Below, in pieces: positions 1-11,101 of a DNA stretch of 64,000 nucleotides. The translations under genes and the position numbers were made by a program. Source of the DNA: Accumulibacter sp. (lineage in GTDB: Bacteria > Pseudomonadota > Gammaproteobacteria > Burkholderiales > Rhodocyclaceae); NCBI RefSeq assembly GCF_036625195.1, contig NZ_JAZKUG010000001.1, positions 1,922,001-1,986,000 of the forward strand, in the 5' to 3' direction. The stretch's first letter is position 1; each line of letters begins with the position of its first letter. The notes under the pieces were generated by a model. The model was not told the DNA's origin, searched no databases, and worked only from the letters and a program-made list of their open reading frames with translations.

Positions 1-221
1 TGCGGCCGGACGTCGATGCCGCGGGCGGCATCGAACCAGGTCGCGTCGGCGCAGCGGACGTGGCCGGCTGCCGGCCGGTGCAGGCCGGCGAGGCAGCGCA
101 GGATTGTCGACTTGCCGCTGCCGGAGGGGCCGACGAGCGCCAGCAGCTCGCCGCTGGCGCAGTCGATGTCGGCGGCGAGCGGGATCGGCGCCGTCTGCTC
201 GAGGCGGGCGCTGAGCGTCAT
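1..221 (-). CDS. modC: Molybdate ABC transporter ATP-binding protein ModC (N-terminal part)
   Basis: Only the first 73 residues lie in the window; the gene runs off the left edge. It should be the cytoplasmic ATPase that powers molybdate uptake through ModB. The Walker A motif GPSGSGKS is visible at about residues 31-38, followed by the usual LRCLAGL helix. The ATG start at 221 overlaps the modB stop in an ATGA arrangement, so the two genes are translationally coupled. Identification rests on the ABC fold plus position directly after modA and modB. The signature motif and the molybdate-sensing C-terminal domain are outside the window. Confidence 0.88.
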   Translation of the reverse strand, partial: MTLSARLEQTAPIPLAADIDCASGELLALVGPSGSGKSTILRCLAGLHRPAAGHVRCADATWFDAARGIDVRP

Positions 222-880
222 CGGCGCGGCAGCGAGCGGCCCAGCCGGCTGACCAGGATCACGGCGACGAAGGACAGCGCCAGCAGCAGCGCCGACATGC
301 CGGCCGCCGCGGCGTCGTTGAACGCCTGCGCCTGGTCGTAGATGGCGATGGCGATCGTCCTCGTCTCGCCCGGCAGGCTGCCGCCGACCATCAGCACGAC
401 ACCGAACTCGCCGAGCGTGTGGGCGAAGCTCAGCGCCAGCGCGGCGGCGATTCCCGGCCAGGCGAGCGGCAGCTCGATGCGCAGCAAGGTCTGCCAGCGC
501 GACAGGCCAGAAACCCATGCCGCCTCGCGCAGCTCGCGCGGAATCGCCGCGAAGCTGCGCTGCATCGGCTGCACTGCGAACGGCAGGTTGACGATCAGCG
601 AGGCGACGAGCAGGCCGTCGAAGCTGAACACCAGCATGCGCCCGGTCAGCGCCTGGTAGGCCTGGCCGAGCGGCGAGGCGCCGCCGAGGCCGAGCAGCAG
701 GTAGTAGCCGAGGACCGTCGGCGGCAGCACCAGCGGCAGCAGGATCGCCGCTTCCAGCGCCGCACGGCCGCGCCAGGCCGACCACGCGAGCAGGCGCGCC
801 AGCCAGACGCTCGGCGGCAGCAACAGCAGCGCGGTGGCGCTGGCGAGTTGCAGCGACAGCGAGAGCGCCTGCCAGTCCAT
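218..880 (-). CDS. modB: Molybdate ABC transporter permease ModB
   Basis: A 220-residue inner-membrane permease, about the normal ModB length. It shows hydrophobic segments throughout and the EAA-type cytoplasmic loop (REAAWVSGLSRWQTLLRIELP, in part, at about residues 138-158), which docks on the ModC ATPase. The N-terminal WQALSLSLQLA stretch and the LPLVLPPTVLGYYLL segment are typical of the ModB/CysTW family. The ATG start at 880 lies 6 bases after the modA stop, and its stop overlaps the start of modC. Order modA-modB-modC on one strand supports molybdate or tungstate as substrate. Confidence 0.92.
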   Translation of the reverse strand: MDWQALSLSLQLASATALLLLPPSVWLARLLAWSAWRGRAALEAAILLPLVLPPTVLGYYLLLGLGGASPLGQAYQALTGRMLVFSFDGLLVASLIVNLPFAVQPMQRSFAAIPRELREAAWVSGLSRWQTLLRIELPLAWPGIAAALALSFAHTLGEFGVVLMVGGSLPGETRTIAIAIYDQAQAFNDAAAAGMSALLLALSFVAVILVSRLGRSLPRR

Positions 881-886
881 CGTCGC

Positions 887-1669
887 TCAGTCGGTTGGCA
901 GCGCGAAACCATGGCGCTCGAAGACGGTGCGCGCCGACGGTTGCTGCAGGTAGTCGTAGAAGCGCTGCGCCTCGGCGCCGGCACGCTGCGTCAGTGCCAT
1001 TCGCTGCCGCAGGGGCGGATGCCAGTCGCCCGGGATCAGCGCTGCGACGCTGCGCGTGGCGAGTTCCGGCGAGCGCGCCAGCGACCAGGCGACGAGGCCG
1101 CCCTGCGCCGAGCCGCTGAGCGCGAACTGCGCCGCCTGCGCGACGTTCTCGCCAAACACCAGCCGCCCCTGCAGTGGCTGCCAGAGCCCCGCCCGTTCGA
1201 GCGCGGCGCGGGCGGCACGGCCGTAGGGCGCGTGCTCCGGGTTGGCGATCGCCAGCCGCTGCAGCTTGCCGGCGGCGAGCGCACTGGCGAGACCGCGCAG
1301 CTCGCCATCGGCCGCCACCGGCGATCCGCGCGGCAGCAGCAGCGCCAGGCGGCCGATCGCGTACAGCCGTCCGCGGTCACGCAGCAGGCCCTGCCGGGCG
1401 AGCTGGAAGATGTACTCCTCGTCGGCCGAGAGGAAGAGTTCGTAGGGCGCGCCCTGCGGGATCTGGCGCGCGAAATGGCCCGACGAACCGAAGGAAAGGA
1501 TGATGCGAGTGCCGTGCTCCCGCTCGTAGCTGGCGGCAATCTCGCTCAGCGCGAACTTGAGGTCGGCGGCGGCGGCGACGTTGACCGCCGCCGCCCTGCC
1601 GCTGAGCGGCAGCAGCGAGAGCAGCAGCAGCGAGAGGAGCGGCCAGTGCCGCCGGCGGCCGGGCATCAT
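887..1669 (-). CDS. modA: Molybdate-binding periplasmic protein ModA
   Basis: Encodes a 260-residue precursor with a clear signal peptide (arginine-rich start, leucine-rich core, cleavage expected after the GRAAA region near residue 27). The mature part begins with VNVAAAADLKFAL and continues with ILSFGSSGHFARQI, the oxyanion-binding segment typical of ModA. It should capture molybdate in the periplasm and deliver it to ModBC. The reading frame stays open far upstream inside neighbouring genes, but the ATG at 1669 (or 1666) directly precedes the signal peptide and is the sensible start. It begins 5 bases after the upstream dehydrogenase stop, suggesting co-transcription. Confidence 0.92.
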   Translation of the reverse strand: MMPGRRRHWPLLSLLLLSLLPLSGRAAAVNVAAAADLKFALSEIAASYEREHGTRIILSFGSSGHFARQIPQGAPYELFLSADEEYIFQLARQGLLRDRGRLYAIGRLALLLPRGSPVAADGELRGLASALAAGKLQRLAIANPEHAPYGRAARAALERAGLWQPLQGRLVFGENVAQAAQFALSGSAQGGLVAWSLARSPELATRSVAALIPGDWHPPLRQRMALTQRAGAEAQRFYDYLQQPSARTVFERHGFALPTD

Positions 1670-1674
1670 CGGCC

Positions 1675-2631
1675 TCAGGCCACCCGGTTCTGCGGCTCGC
1701 CGCGGGCGAAGGCCTCGAGGTTGGCGGTCAGCTGGTCGGCGAGTGCCTGCATCGCCGGCTGGCTGGCCCAGGCGACGTGCGGCGTCAGCAGGAAGTTCGG
1801 CAGCGCCAGCAGCTCGGGCGTGAGCAGGGGGTTGCCGGCAGCCGGTGGCTCGACGCTGAGGACATCGAAGCCGGCGCCGGCGATGCGGCCCTCGCGCAGT
1901 GCGGCGAGCAGCGCCGCCTCGTCGACCAGGCCGCCGCGGGCGGTGTTGATCAGCAGCGCCGAGCGCTTCATCGCCTGCAGTTCGTCGGCACCGATCAGGT
2001 GGCGCGTGGCGCTGGTCAGCGGGCAGTGCAGCGAGATCACATCGGCCTCGCGCAGGACCTGCGGGAACGGCGTGTAGCCCGGCCGCAGCGTCGCTGCGTC
2101 CTTGCGCTCGCTGCGCAGCACGTGCATGCCGAAAGCCTCGGCCAGTCGGGCGACGCCGCAGCCCAGGCTGCCGCTGCCGATGATCGCCAGCGTCATGCCA
2201 TGGAGGTCGCGAATCGGATGATCGAAGAAGCAGAACTGCTCGGCCTGCTGCCATCTGCCGGCGGCGACGGACTGCCGGTAGGCGATGAGGTTGCGCGACA
2301 GCGCCAGCAGCAGCGCGAAGACATGCTCGGGAACCGTATGCACGGCGTAGCCGCGGATGTTGCTGACGACGATGCCGTGTGCCCGGCAGGCGTCGAGGTC
2401 GACGTTGTTGGTGCCGGTGGCGGCGACGGCGATCATCCGCAGTGCCGGCAGCGCGGCGATCAATCCGGCGTCGAGCTGCAGCTTGTTGACGATGGCGATC
2501 GTTGCCCCGGCCAGCCGTTCGCCGACTTCCGTCTGCAGCGTGCACGGATGCTCGCGCCAGTGATGCGGGAAAGCGGGCCGGCGGACTTCGGCGACGATCG
2601 ATTCCCGTTCGAGGTAGACGATGCGGTGCAT
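1675..2631 (-). CDS. D-2-hydroxyacid dehydrogenase (glycerate/hydroxypyruvate reductase type)
   Basis: A 318-residue cytoplasmic NAD(P)-dependent oxidoreductase of the D-isomer 2-hydroxyacid dehydrogenase family. The nucleotide-binding motif GSGSLG is at about residues 151-156, followed by the strand HVLRSERKD. The expected catalytic Arg (NTARGGLVDEAAL), Glu (GFDVLSVEPP) and His (TPHVAWAS) are all present, so it should be active. Closest in pattern to bacterial glycerate dehydrogenases that reduce hydroxypyruvate or glyoxylate; the exact substrate cannot be read from sequence. It lies between a short aldehyde dehydrogenase-like gene (3-base gap) and modA (5-base gap), all on one strand. Confidence 0.88.
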   Translation of the reverse strand: MHRIVYLERESIVAEVRRPAFPHHWREHPCTLQTEVGERLAGATIAIVNKLQLDAGLIAALPALRMIAVAATGTNNVDLDACRAHGIVVSNIRGYAVHTVPEHVFALLLALSRNLIAYRQSVAAGRWQQAEQFCFFDHPIRDLHGMTLAIIGSGSLGCGVARLAEAFGMHVLRSERKDAATLRPGYTPFPQVLREADVISLHCPLTSATRHLIGADELQAMKRSALLINTARGGLVDEAALLAALREGRIAGAGFDVLSVEPPAAGNPLLTPELLALPNFLLTPHVAWASQPAMQALADQLTANLEAFARGEPQNRVA

Positions 2632-2634
2632 GCC

Positions 2635-3342
2635 TCAGTCCGCGAGCTGCCGGCCATGGCGGCCGGCGATCTCGGCGACTCGCCTGCCCAGCGCGGCTTC
2701 GCCGGAAAACAGCAGCCGGCCGAGCGCCGGCGCTGCACAAAGGCCTTCGATCGCTTCCAGATCGCCGTGCAGGACGTTGAAGGCACCAGCCAGAAAGCCG
2801 CTTTGCGCCATCAGTTCGGCCAGCGCGACGGCAACCGAAGGGGCCTTCGGACTCGGCTTGGCGACCACCGTCGAGCCGGCCAGAAGGGTTGGCACGGCGC
2901 GCTGCAGCAGGCCCGCCAACGGCGCCCGGTCGTCGCAGACGATGGCGACGACGCCGCCGTCGCTGCTGGCCACCGTCGCTTCGCTGGTGGCGCGGCGCAG
3001 CAGGCACAGCGCCGCCTCCACCTCGGCTGTGGCGGCAGCGTCTGGCTGACCGCTCTCTTCGGCGATCAGGCCGGCAAAATGGCTACCGTATCCGGCCAGC
3101 GCATCGGCCAGTTTCGCCAGCAACTGCGCGCGCTCAGCGATGGCCAGCGACCGCCACGCTAGCAACGCCGCGGCGGCGGCGTCGACCGCCGTCGCCGCCT
3201 GGCCAGCGCCGCACAGCGGCGTCCGCCGCCGGATGAGGCCGCTGCGCGGGTCGCGGACGTCGAAGAAGGCGGGCGCCATGGTCAGGAAGGCATGGCCGTT
3301 GATCCACAACGGTACGGCCAGGATGTCGTCGGTTTCTTTCAT
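2635..3342 (-). CDS. Short aldehyde dehydrogenase-like protein lacking the catalytic domain
   Basis: A 235-residue protein matching only the N-terminal, cofactor-binding half of the aldehyde dehydrogenase family, which is normally about 480 residues. Visible family features are the RSGLIRRRTPLCG start, the helix AWRSLAIAERAQLLAKLADAL, and the segment PTLLAGSTVVAKPSPKAPSVA that binds NAD(P) in full enzymes. It stops shortly after the FSGEAALGRRVAEIAGRHGRQLAD stretch, before the catalytic cysteine, so ordinary dehydrogenase activity is not expected. The ATG at 3342 was chosen because further upstream the frame overlaps other sequence without homology. It may be a remnant or a repurposed cofactor-binding protein. 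It follows the DabA-type membrane cluster by 55 bases. Confidence 0.72.
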   Translation of the reverse strand: MKETDDILAVPLWINGHAFLTMAPAFFDVRDPRSGLIRRRTPLCGAGQAATAVDAAAAALLAWRSLAIAERAQLLAKLADALAGYGSHFAGLIAEESGQPDAAATAEVEAALCLLRRATSEATVASSDGGVVAIVCDDRAPLAGLLQRAVPTLLAGSTVVAKPSPKAPSVAVALAELMAQSGFLAGAFNVLHGDLEAIEGLCAAPALGRLLFSGEAALGRRVAEIAGRHGRQLAD

Positions 3343-3397
3343 CGGGTTTCTCGCAAAGAGATCGGTTGGGGTGGCTGTTGCGTCGGGCAACTGTGGC

Positions 3398-4894
3398 TCA
3401 GAGCCCGGCCAGCGCCGCCACCCAGCTTTCGGCTGCTGGTCGCAGCAGTTCGAGGATCGGCATCGGGTACAGCCCGATGGCCAGGACGAGCGTCGCCGGC
3501 ACGAGCAGCAGCGCCATCTCGCGCGGCAGCAGATCTTCCGCGGCAGCGACCTCCGGCACGTTCGCCGGCCCGAAGAACGCCTGCCGGAAAGGCGACAGGA
3601 AGGCCGCCGCGGCGAGCACCATGCCGAACAGCGCGGCGAGGCCTGCGCCGGTGTGGTCATGCAGCGCGGCGACGATGATCAGCAGTTCGCCCGGGAAGCC
3701 GCTGGTCCCCGGCAGGCCGATGCCGGCGAGGCCGAAGAGCAGGAACAGGGCGCTGAGGCGCGGCATGCTGCGCAGGGCGCCGCCGAGGCGTGCGACGTCG
3801 GTCGATCCGGTGCGCCGCTGCAGGAACGACAGGACCAGGAAGGCGCCGCCACCGGCGAGGGCGAAGTTCAACAGCTGTAGCAGGACGCCCTGCAGCCCGT
3901 ACACCGAGAACGATGCCAGGCCGAGCAGCACCAGCCCGACATGTGCCAGACCCGAGTAGGCGAGCATGCCGCGCAGATTGCTGTGCACCAGCGCGGCGAC
4001 GCCGCCGTAGAGGATCGCCACGGTGCCGAAGCCGGCGAGCAGCCAGTGCAGGTCGCGGGCGGCGACCGGCGCCAGCGGGATGGCCAGCCGGATCAGGCCG
4101 TAGGCGCCGAGTTTCAGCCCGACGAGGAGCGCGGTGACCGCCGCCGGCGCGTTCATCGCCAGCGGCGGCAGCCAGGTGTGCAGCGGCACCAGCGGTATCT
4201 TGGCGCCGAGGCCGAGCAGCAGAAGCAGGAAGACGAGGTACTGCCGCTGCTCGGGCAGCGGCGTGGCGAGCAGTGTCGGCAGATCGAACACCGGGGCAGC
4301 GGCGCCGGCGGGCGCGAAGGCGAGCGCCAGGAACGCGAAGAGCAGCGGCACTCCGCCCGCCAGCATGACGAGGAAATAGCGGACGGCGGCGCCCTGGCGG
4401 CCCGTCCCGCGACCCCACTGGCTGACGAGGAAGTAGAGTGGCGGCAGGGTGGCCTCCCAGCAGAAGAAGAACAGGATGGTGTCGAGGGCGCAGAAGACGC
4501 CGAGGGTCGCCGCCTCGAGGAGCAGCAGCATGGCGAAGTGCAGACCCGGCGAGAGCGGCGAGGTGGCGGCCGCCGGGCGCCAGCCGGCGACGATCGCGCC
4601 ACAGAAGAGCAGCGCCGTTGCTGGCAGGAAGAGCACCGAAAGCCCGTCCACGCCGACCAGATAACGGATGCCGAGGGCGCCGATCCAGTCGTGCGACTCA
4701 CGCAACTGGAAGTCCGGGTCGGCGCCATCGAAGACGCCGACGATCAGCAGCGAACAGAGCAGCGTCAGCAGGCTGCTGCCGAGCGCGATGGACGGCGCCA
4801 GTGGCGGCTGCCGCAGCAGCGCGCAGCCGAGCGCGCCGAGCAGCGGCAGCGCCAGCAGCGTGCTCAACAGGGGCCAGTGCGCGATCTCACTCAT
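3398..4894 (-). CDS. NuoM-like proton-translocating membrane subunit of the DabA-type cluster
   Basis: A 498-residue, multi-spanning membrane protein of the complex I/Mrp antiporter-like family. Key ion-path residues are intact: the TM5 glutamate in FFFCWEATLPP, the loop IPLVPLHTWLPP, the TM7 lysine in LLVGLKLGAYGLIR, the histidine in AYSGLAHVGLVLLG and the TM12 glutamate in LPGTSGFPGELLII. It is expected to conduct protons or sodium ions across the inner membrane. No other respiratory complex I genes are nearby, so it more likely serves the DabA complex encoded upstream. The ATG at 4894 overlaps the preceding gene by 8 bases; an alternative start at 4930 lies inside that gene. Confidence 0.85.
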   Translation of the reverse strand: MSEIAHWPLLSTLLALPLLGALGCALLRQPPLAPSIALGSSLLTLLCSLLIVGVFDGADPDFQLRESHDWIGALGIRYLVGVDGLSVLFLPATALLFCGAIVAGWRPAAATSPLSPGLHFAMLLLLEAATLGVFCALDTILFFFCWEATLPPLYFLVSQWGRGTGRQGAAVRYFLVMLAGGVPLLFAFLALAFAPAGAAAPVFDLPTLLATPLPEQRQYLVFLLLLLGLGAKIPLVPLHTWLPPLAMNAPAAVTALLVGLKLGAYGLIRLAIPLAPVAARDLHWLLAGFGTVAILYGGVAALVHSNLRGMLAYSGLAHVGLVLLGLASFSVYGLQGVLLQLLNFALAGGGAFLVLSFLQRRTGSTDVARLGGALRSMPRLSALFLLFGLAGIGLPGTSGFPGELLIIVAALHDHTGAGLAALFGMVLAAAAFLSPFRQAFFGPANVPEVAAAEDLLPREMALLLVPATLVLAIGLYPMPILELLRPAAESWVAALAGL

Positions 4895-6389
4895 GGTGGA
4901 CGAAGTGCTCTGCCAGTGCCTCCGTCGCACTGTCGGTCAGCTGCAGCCACGGTTCCGGATAGAAGCCGGCGGCGAGCAGCACGAGCAGTGTGGCGCCGCC
5001 GACGAGATACTCCATGCGGCTGGTGCGGGCGATGCGTGCCGCCGGCAGGTCGCGCGGCCGCGGCGCGAGAAAGGCGCGCTGGAAGGCCCAGAGCAGGAAA
5101 CCGGCGGCGGTGACGTTGCCGAGCGCGGTGGCGATCGTCGGCAGGGCGCCGAAGGTCTCGATCGACGCCTCGAGCACCAGATGCACGGCGTCGAAGCCCG
5201 GTGTTCCCGGCATGCCGAGGATCGCCAGGCCACCGATCAGGAAGGCGATGGTGATGAAGGGGATGCGGTCGAAGAGGCCGCCGAGCCGTGCCAGCTCGGT
5301 GGTGCCGGTGCGGCGGTAGACGTAGCCGATCATCAGCAGCATCAGCGTCGCCGCCAGGCCGAAGTTGATTGCCAGCAGCAGTGCGCCCTGCAGTCCCGCG
5401 GGGTGCAGCGTGAACAGGCCAATGACGATCAGGCTGGTGTGGCTGACGACGGCAAAGGCCATCAGCCGCCGCAGATTGATCTGGCGAAAGGCGAGGATGG
5501 CGGCGAAGAAGACGCCGACCATGGCGAAGGCGACGACGTACGCTTGCCAGGTGAGGACCGCTTCGGCGGTCAGCGGCAGCAGGAAGCGCGCCATGCCGTA
5601 GATGCCGACCTTGACGCCGAGCAGCAGCACCGGGGCGACGGCGATCAGGCCGTGGCCGGCCGAGTTGGGCAGCCAGCCGTGCAGCGGGAACAATGGTGTG
5701 CGGATGGCGAGGCCGTAGAACAGGAGATAGAAGGCGACCGACTGGTACTTGCCGATCTGCGGCGTCCGCAGCAGATCGAGAAGGTCGAAACTCCAGCGGC
5801 CACCGATCACATCGACGTGGCTCCAGGCGAGGACGAGCGCCCCGGCGACGAACAGGCCGCAGCCGAAGAGCTGATACTGCAGGAAGCGTGACAGCGCGAG
5901 GTTCTCCTCGCTGGTCGACGCCCAGCGCCAGAGCAGGTAGGCGACCAACGCCAGCTGCACCGCCGAGGCGGCGGCGAACCACAGCAGGTTCAGCGTCGTC
6001 AGCATCGTCATCTGGACGCTTTCGATGAGCAGCAGCACGCTGAGCAGGTGCACCGGCGAGATCTGCTGCCGCGCCATGCCGTAGAACGAGAGCAGAACGC
6101 CGAGCAGCGCCGCGAGCAGGATGAACAGCACGCTGATGCCGTCGGCAGCGGCATGATAGGCGAGCAGGTCGACGCGTTCGGCGAACTGCAGCGCGCTGCG
6201 CGAGGCATCGATGCGGGCATGCAGGTCGATGGCGACGAGCAGTTCGCCGATCGCGAAGAGGCGACCGAGGATCAGTGCCAGAGCCTGCCCGCGCAGCAGC
6301 AGCAGGAGGAGGCCGCCAGCCAGCGGCAGGAATTGCAGCGTCGCCAGCAGCGGGTAGCCGGCCTGCGTGCTCCACAAGACCTCGCTCAC
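4887..6389 (-). CDS. NuoM/NuoN-like membrane subunit with altered TM5, DabA-type cluster
   Basis: A 500-residue integral membrane protein of the antiporter-like family, beginning with GTG in a GTGA overlap with the preceding gene. The loop TPLFPLHGWLPNSAGHG, the TM7 lysine in LLLGVKVGIYGMAR and the histidine in AVVSHTSLIVIG are present. Where active subunits have a WE pair in TM5, this one reads WFAAASAVQLAL, with alanine at the glutamate position. The TM12 acidic residue is also changed (GMPGTPGFDAVHL). It may therefore be a structural or modified channel rather than a standard pump. Its conserved place between two normal subunits argues that it is expressed and used. Confidence 0.83.
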   Translation of the reverse strand: MSEVLWSTQAGYPLLATLQFLPLAGGLLLLLLRGQALALILGRLFAIGELLVAIDLHARIDASRSALQFAERVDLLAYHAAADGISVLFILLAALLGVLLSFYGMARQQISPVHLLSVLLLIESVQMTMLTTLNLLWFAAASAVQLALVAYLLWRWASTSEENLALSRFLQYQLFGCGLFVAGALVLAWSHVDVIGGRWSFDLLDLLRTPQIGKYQSVAFYLLFYGLAIRTPLFPLHGWLPNSAGHGLIAVAPVLLLGVKVGIYGMARFLLPLTAEAVLTWQAYVVAFAMVGVFFAAILAFRQINLRRLMAFAVVSHTSLIVIGLFTLHPAGLQGALLLAINFGLAATLMLLMIGYVYRRTGTTELARLGGLFDRIPFITIAFLIGGLAILGMPGTPGFDAVHLVLEASIETFGALPTIATALGNVTAAGFLLWAFQRAFLAPRPRDLPAARIARTSRMEYLVGGATLLVLLAAGFYPEPWLQLTDSATEALAEHFVHHE

Positions 6390-7932
6390 AGGATCACCAC
6401 GAAGGTTGCCATGACCATCAGCATCAGGTAGCGCGGCTGTTCGAGCAGTGCCTCGACGGTGTCGGCGTAATGTCCGAGCTGCCGCAGATGTCTGCCGAGG
6501 GTGCCGCCATCACTGAGCAGCAGGCGGTTCTCGAGCGACTGCAGGCGATTGGCGAAAGCGAACAGTGCGCGGCCGGCGAGGCCGTGGCCGCGGATCAGCT
6601 CGTCGCCGGCAGGGCTCGCCGGCGACCGCTCGTCCTCGCGGGGCGCCCCGAGCAAGGGGTCGATGAAGCGCTCGTCGAGTGCCCGCACGTCCCGGCCCAG
6701 GGCGAGGGTCGGGCGCGTCAGCAGGCTGCTCGCCAAGGGCTCGATCCAGAAGCGCTGCAGTGCCGCCGTGTAGCCCCAGCGCCAGTTCGCCAGCCAGCGC
6801 GGCGGCGGTCGCGCCGGCTGCCGCACGAGATGCATGTACGCCGGTGCGAGCAGGAACTGGTAGGCGCGCCAGCAGGCGTGCAGCCCGGCGTGGCAGGCCG
6901 CCAGGGAGAACAGTCCGAGGCCGCAGCAGAAGACCATCAGACCGACCTGGGCGACGGTTGCGAAGACCAACGCCGACTTGACGTCGCTCTGCACCAACCC
7001 GCAGAGGCTGCCGTAGGCGGCGGTCAACAAACCGACCGCCGCCAGCAGCGCCATCAGGTCGGGTGCCTGCAGCAGCAGGCCCTGCAGGCGGCAGAGCAGG
7101 TAGACCCCGGCGTGGACCAGCAGCGAGCCGTAGAAGAGCGCCGATGACGGAGTCGGGCCTTCGAGCGCGCGGCCGATCCAGGGGGTGAACGGCAACTGCG
7201 CCGACTTGACCAGTGCCGCGACGACGAAGCCGGCCGCCAGGAGGCGGATGGTGACCCGCCCCATGCTGCCGTCACCGGCCAGCCAGGCCCACTCGAGGGT
7301 GCCCACCGACCACACCGCGAGACCGATGCCGAGCATGAAGCCGGCATCGCCGATGCGGTTGGTGACGAAGGCGAAGAGCGCGTTGCGCGTCGCCGACGGA
7401 CGTTCCCAGGCGTAGCCGATGAGCAGCCACGAGCTGAAACCGGCGAGCTCCCAGCCGACGAAGCAGAGGACCGCATTGCCGGCGAGGACAATCAGCAGCA
7501 TGCCGGCGAGGAACAGGCAGAGGCCGAGGAAAAAGCGCTGGAAGCCCGTTTCCCGGTGCAGGTAGGTGGCCGAGAAGCGGATCGTGATGCAGCAGATCAG
7601 CGCCACCAGCGTCGCTGCCGGCAGGCTGTAGGCATCGAGGACGAAGGATACGCGGACGGGCACCGCGCCAATGCGCAGCCAGTCGCCGAAGGCGGGATGC
7701 GGCGGCAACTCGCCGCCGAGGGCGGCGAGATCGAGCAGCACGAGCAGCAGTAGCGCGGTCAGCGCGGCGCCGCTGGCGATGGCGGCGGTCCGCGGCTCGC
7801 CGGCATCGCCGTCGCTGCCGCGCAGCAGCAGGCGCAGGGCGATCAGCAGCGCTGCCAGCAGCGGCAGCAGCGGCACCAGCCAGACGACGCCGCTGATCGC
7901 GGCGAGGGGCGCCAGGGCGGTGTCGACCAGGC

Positions 7933-7936
<4 letters not shown>
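6386..7936 (-). CDS. dabB: NuoL-like membrane subunit, DabB-type partner of DabA
   Basis: A 516-residue membrane protein of the NuoL branch. It has the TM5 glutamate (FVGWELAGFSSWLLIGYAW), the NRIGDAGF motif typical of NuoL/DabB, the lysine in ALVKSAQLPF and the segment ALEGPTPSSALFYGSLLVHAGVYLL. The C-terminal region from about residue 375 is longer and more polar than the core and includes a LYS-poor, Arg-rich helix ending with a last membrane segment. Its ATG overlaps the DabA stop in an ATGA junction, the usual dabB-dabA proximity though with dabA first. In characterised DAB systems DabB conducts protons that drive CO2 capture by DabA. That role here is inferred from family and context. 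Confidence 0.86.
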
Positions 7937-11094
<3,158 letters not shown>

Positions 11095-11101
11095 CGTTGG
11101 C

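Noticed and set aside
26..70. Possible molybdate-responsive (ModE-like) operator near modC
   Set aside because: The region is coding sequence of modC and shows no inverted repeat of the ModE type.
419..2077. Very long plus-strand frames opposite mod genes, such as one of 552 codons
   Set aside because: They are antisense shadows of real genes, with Arg/Gln-rich chance composition.
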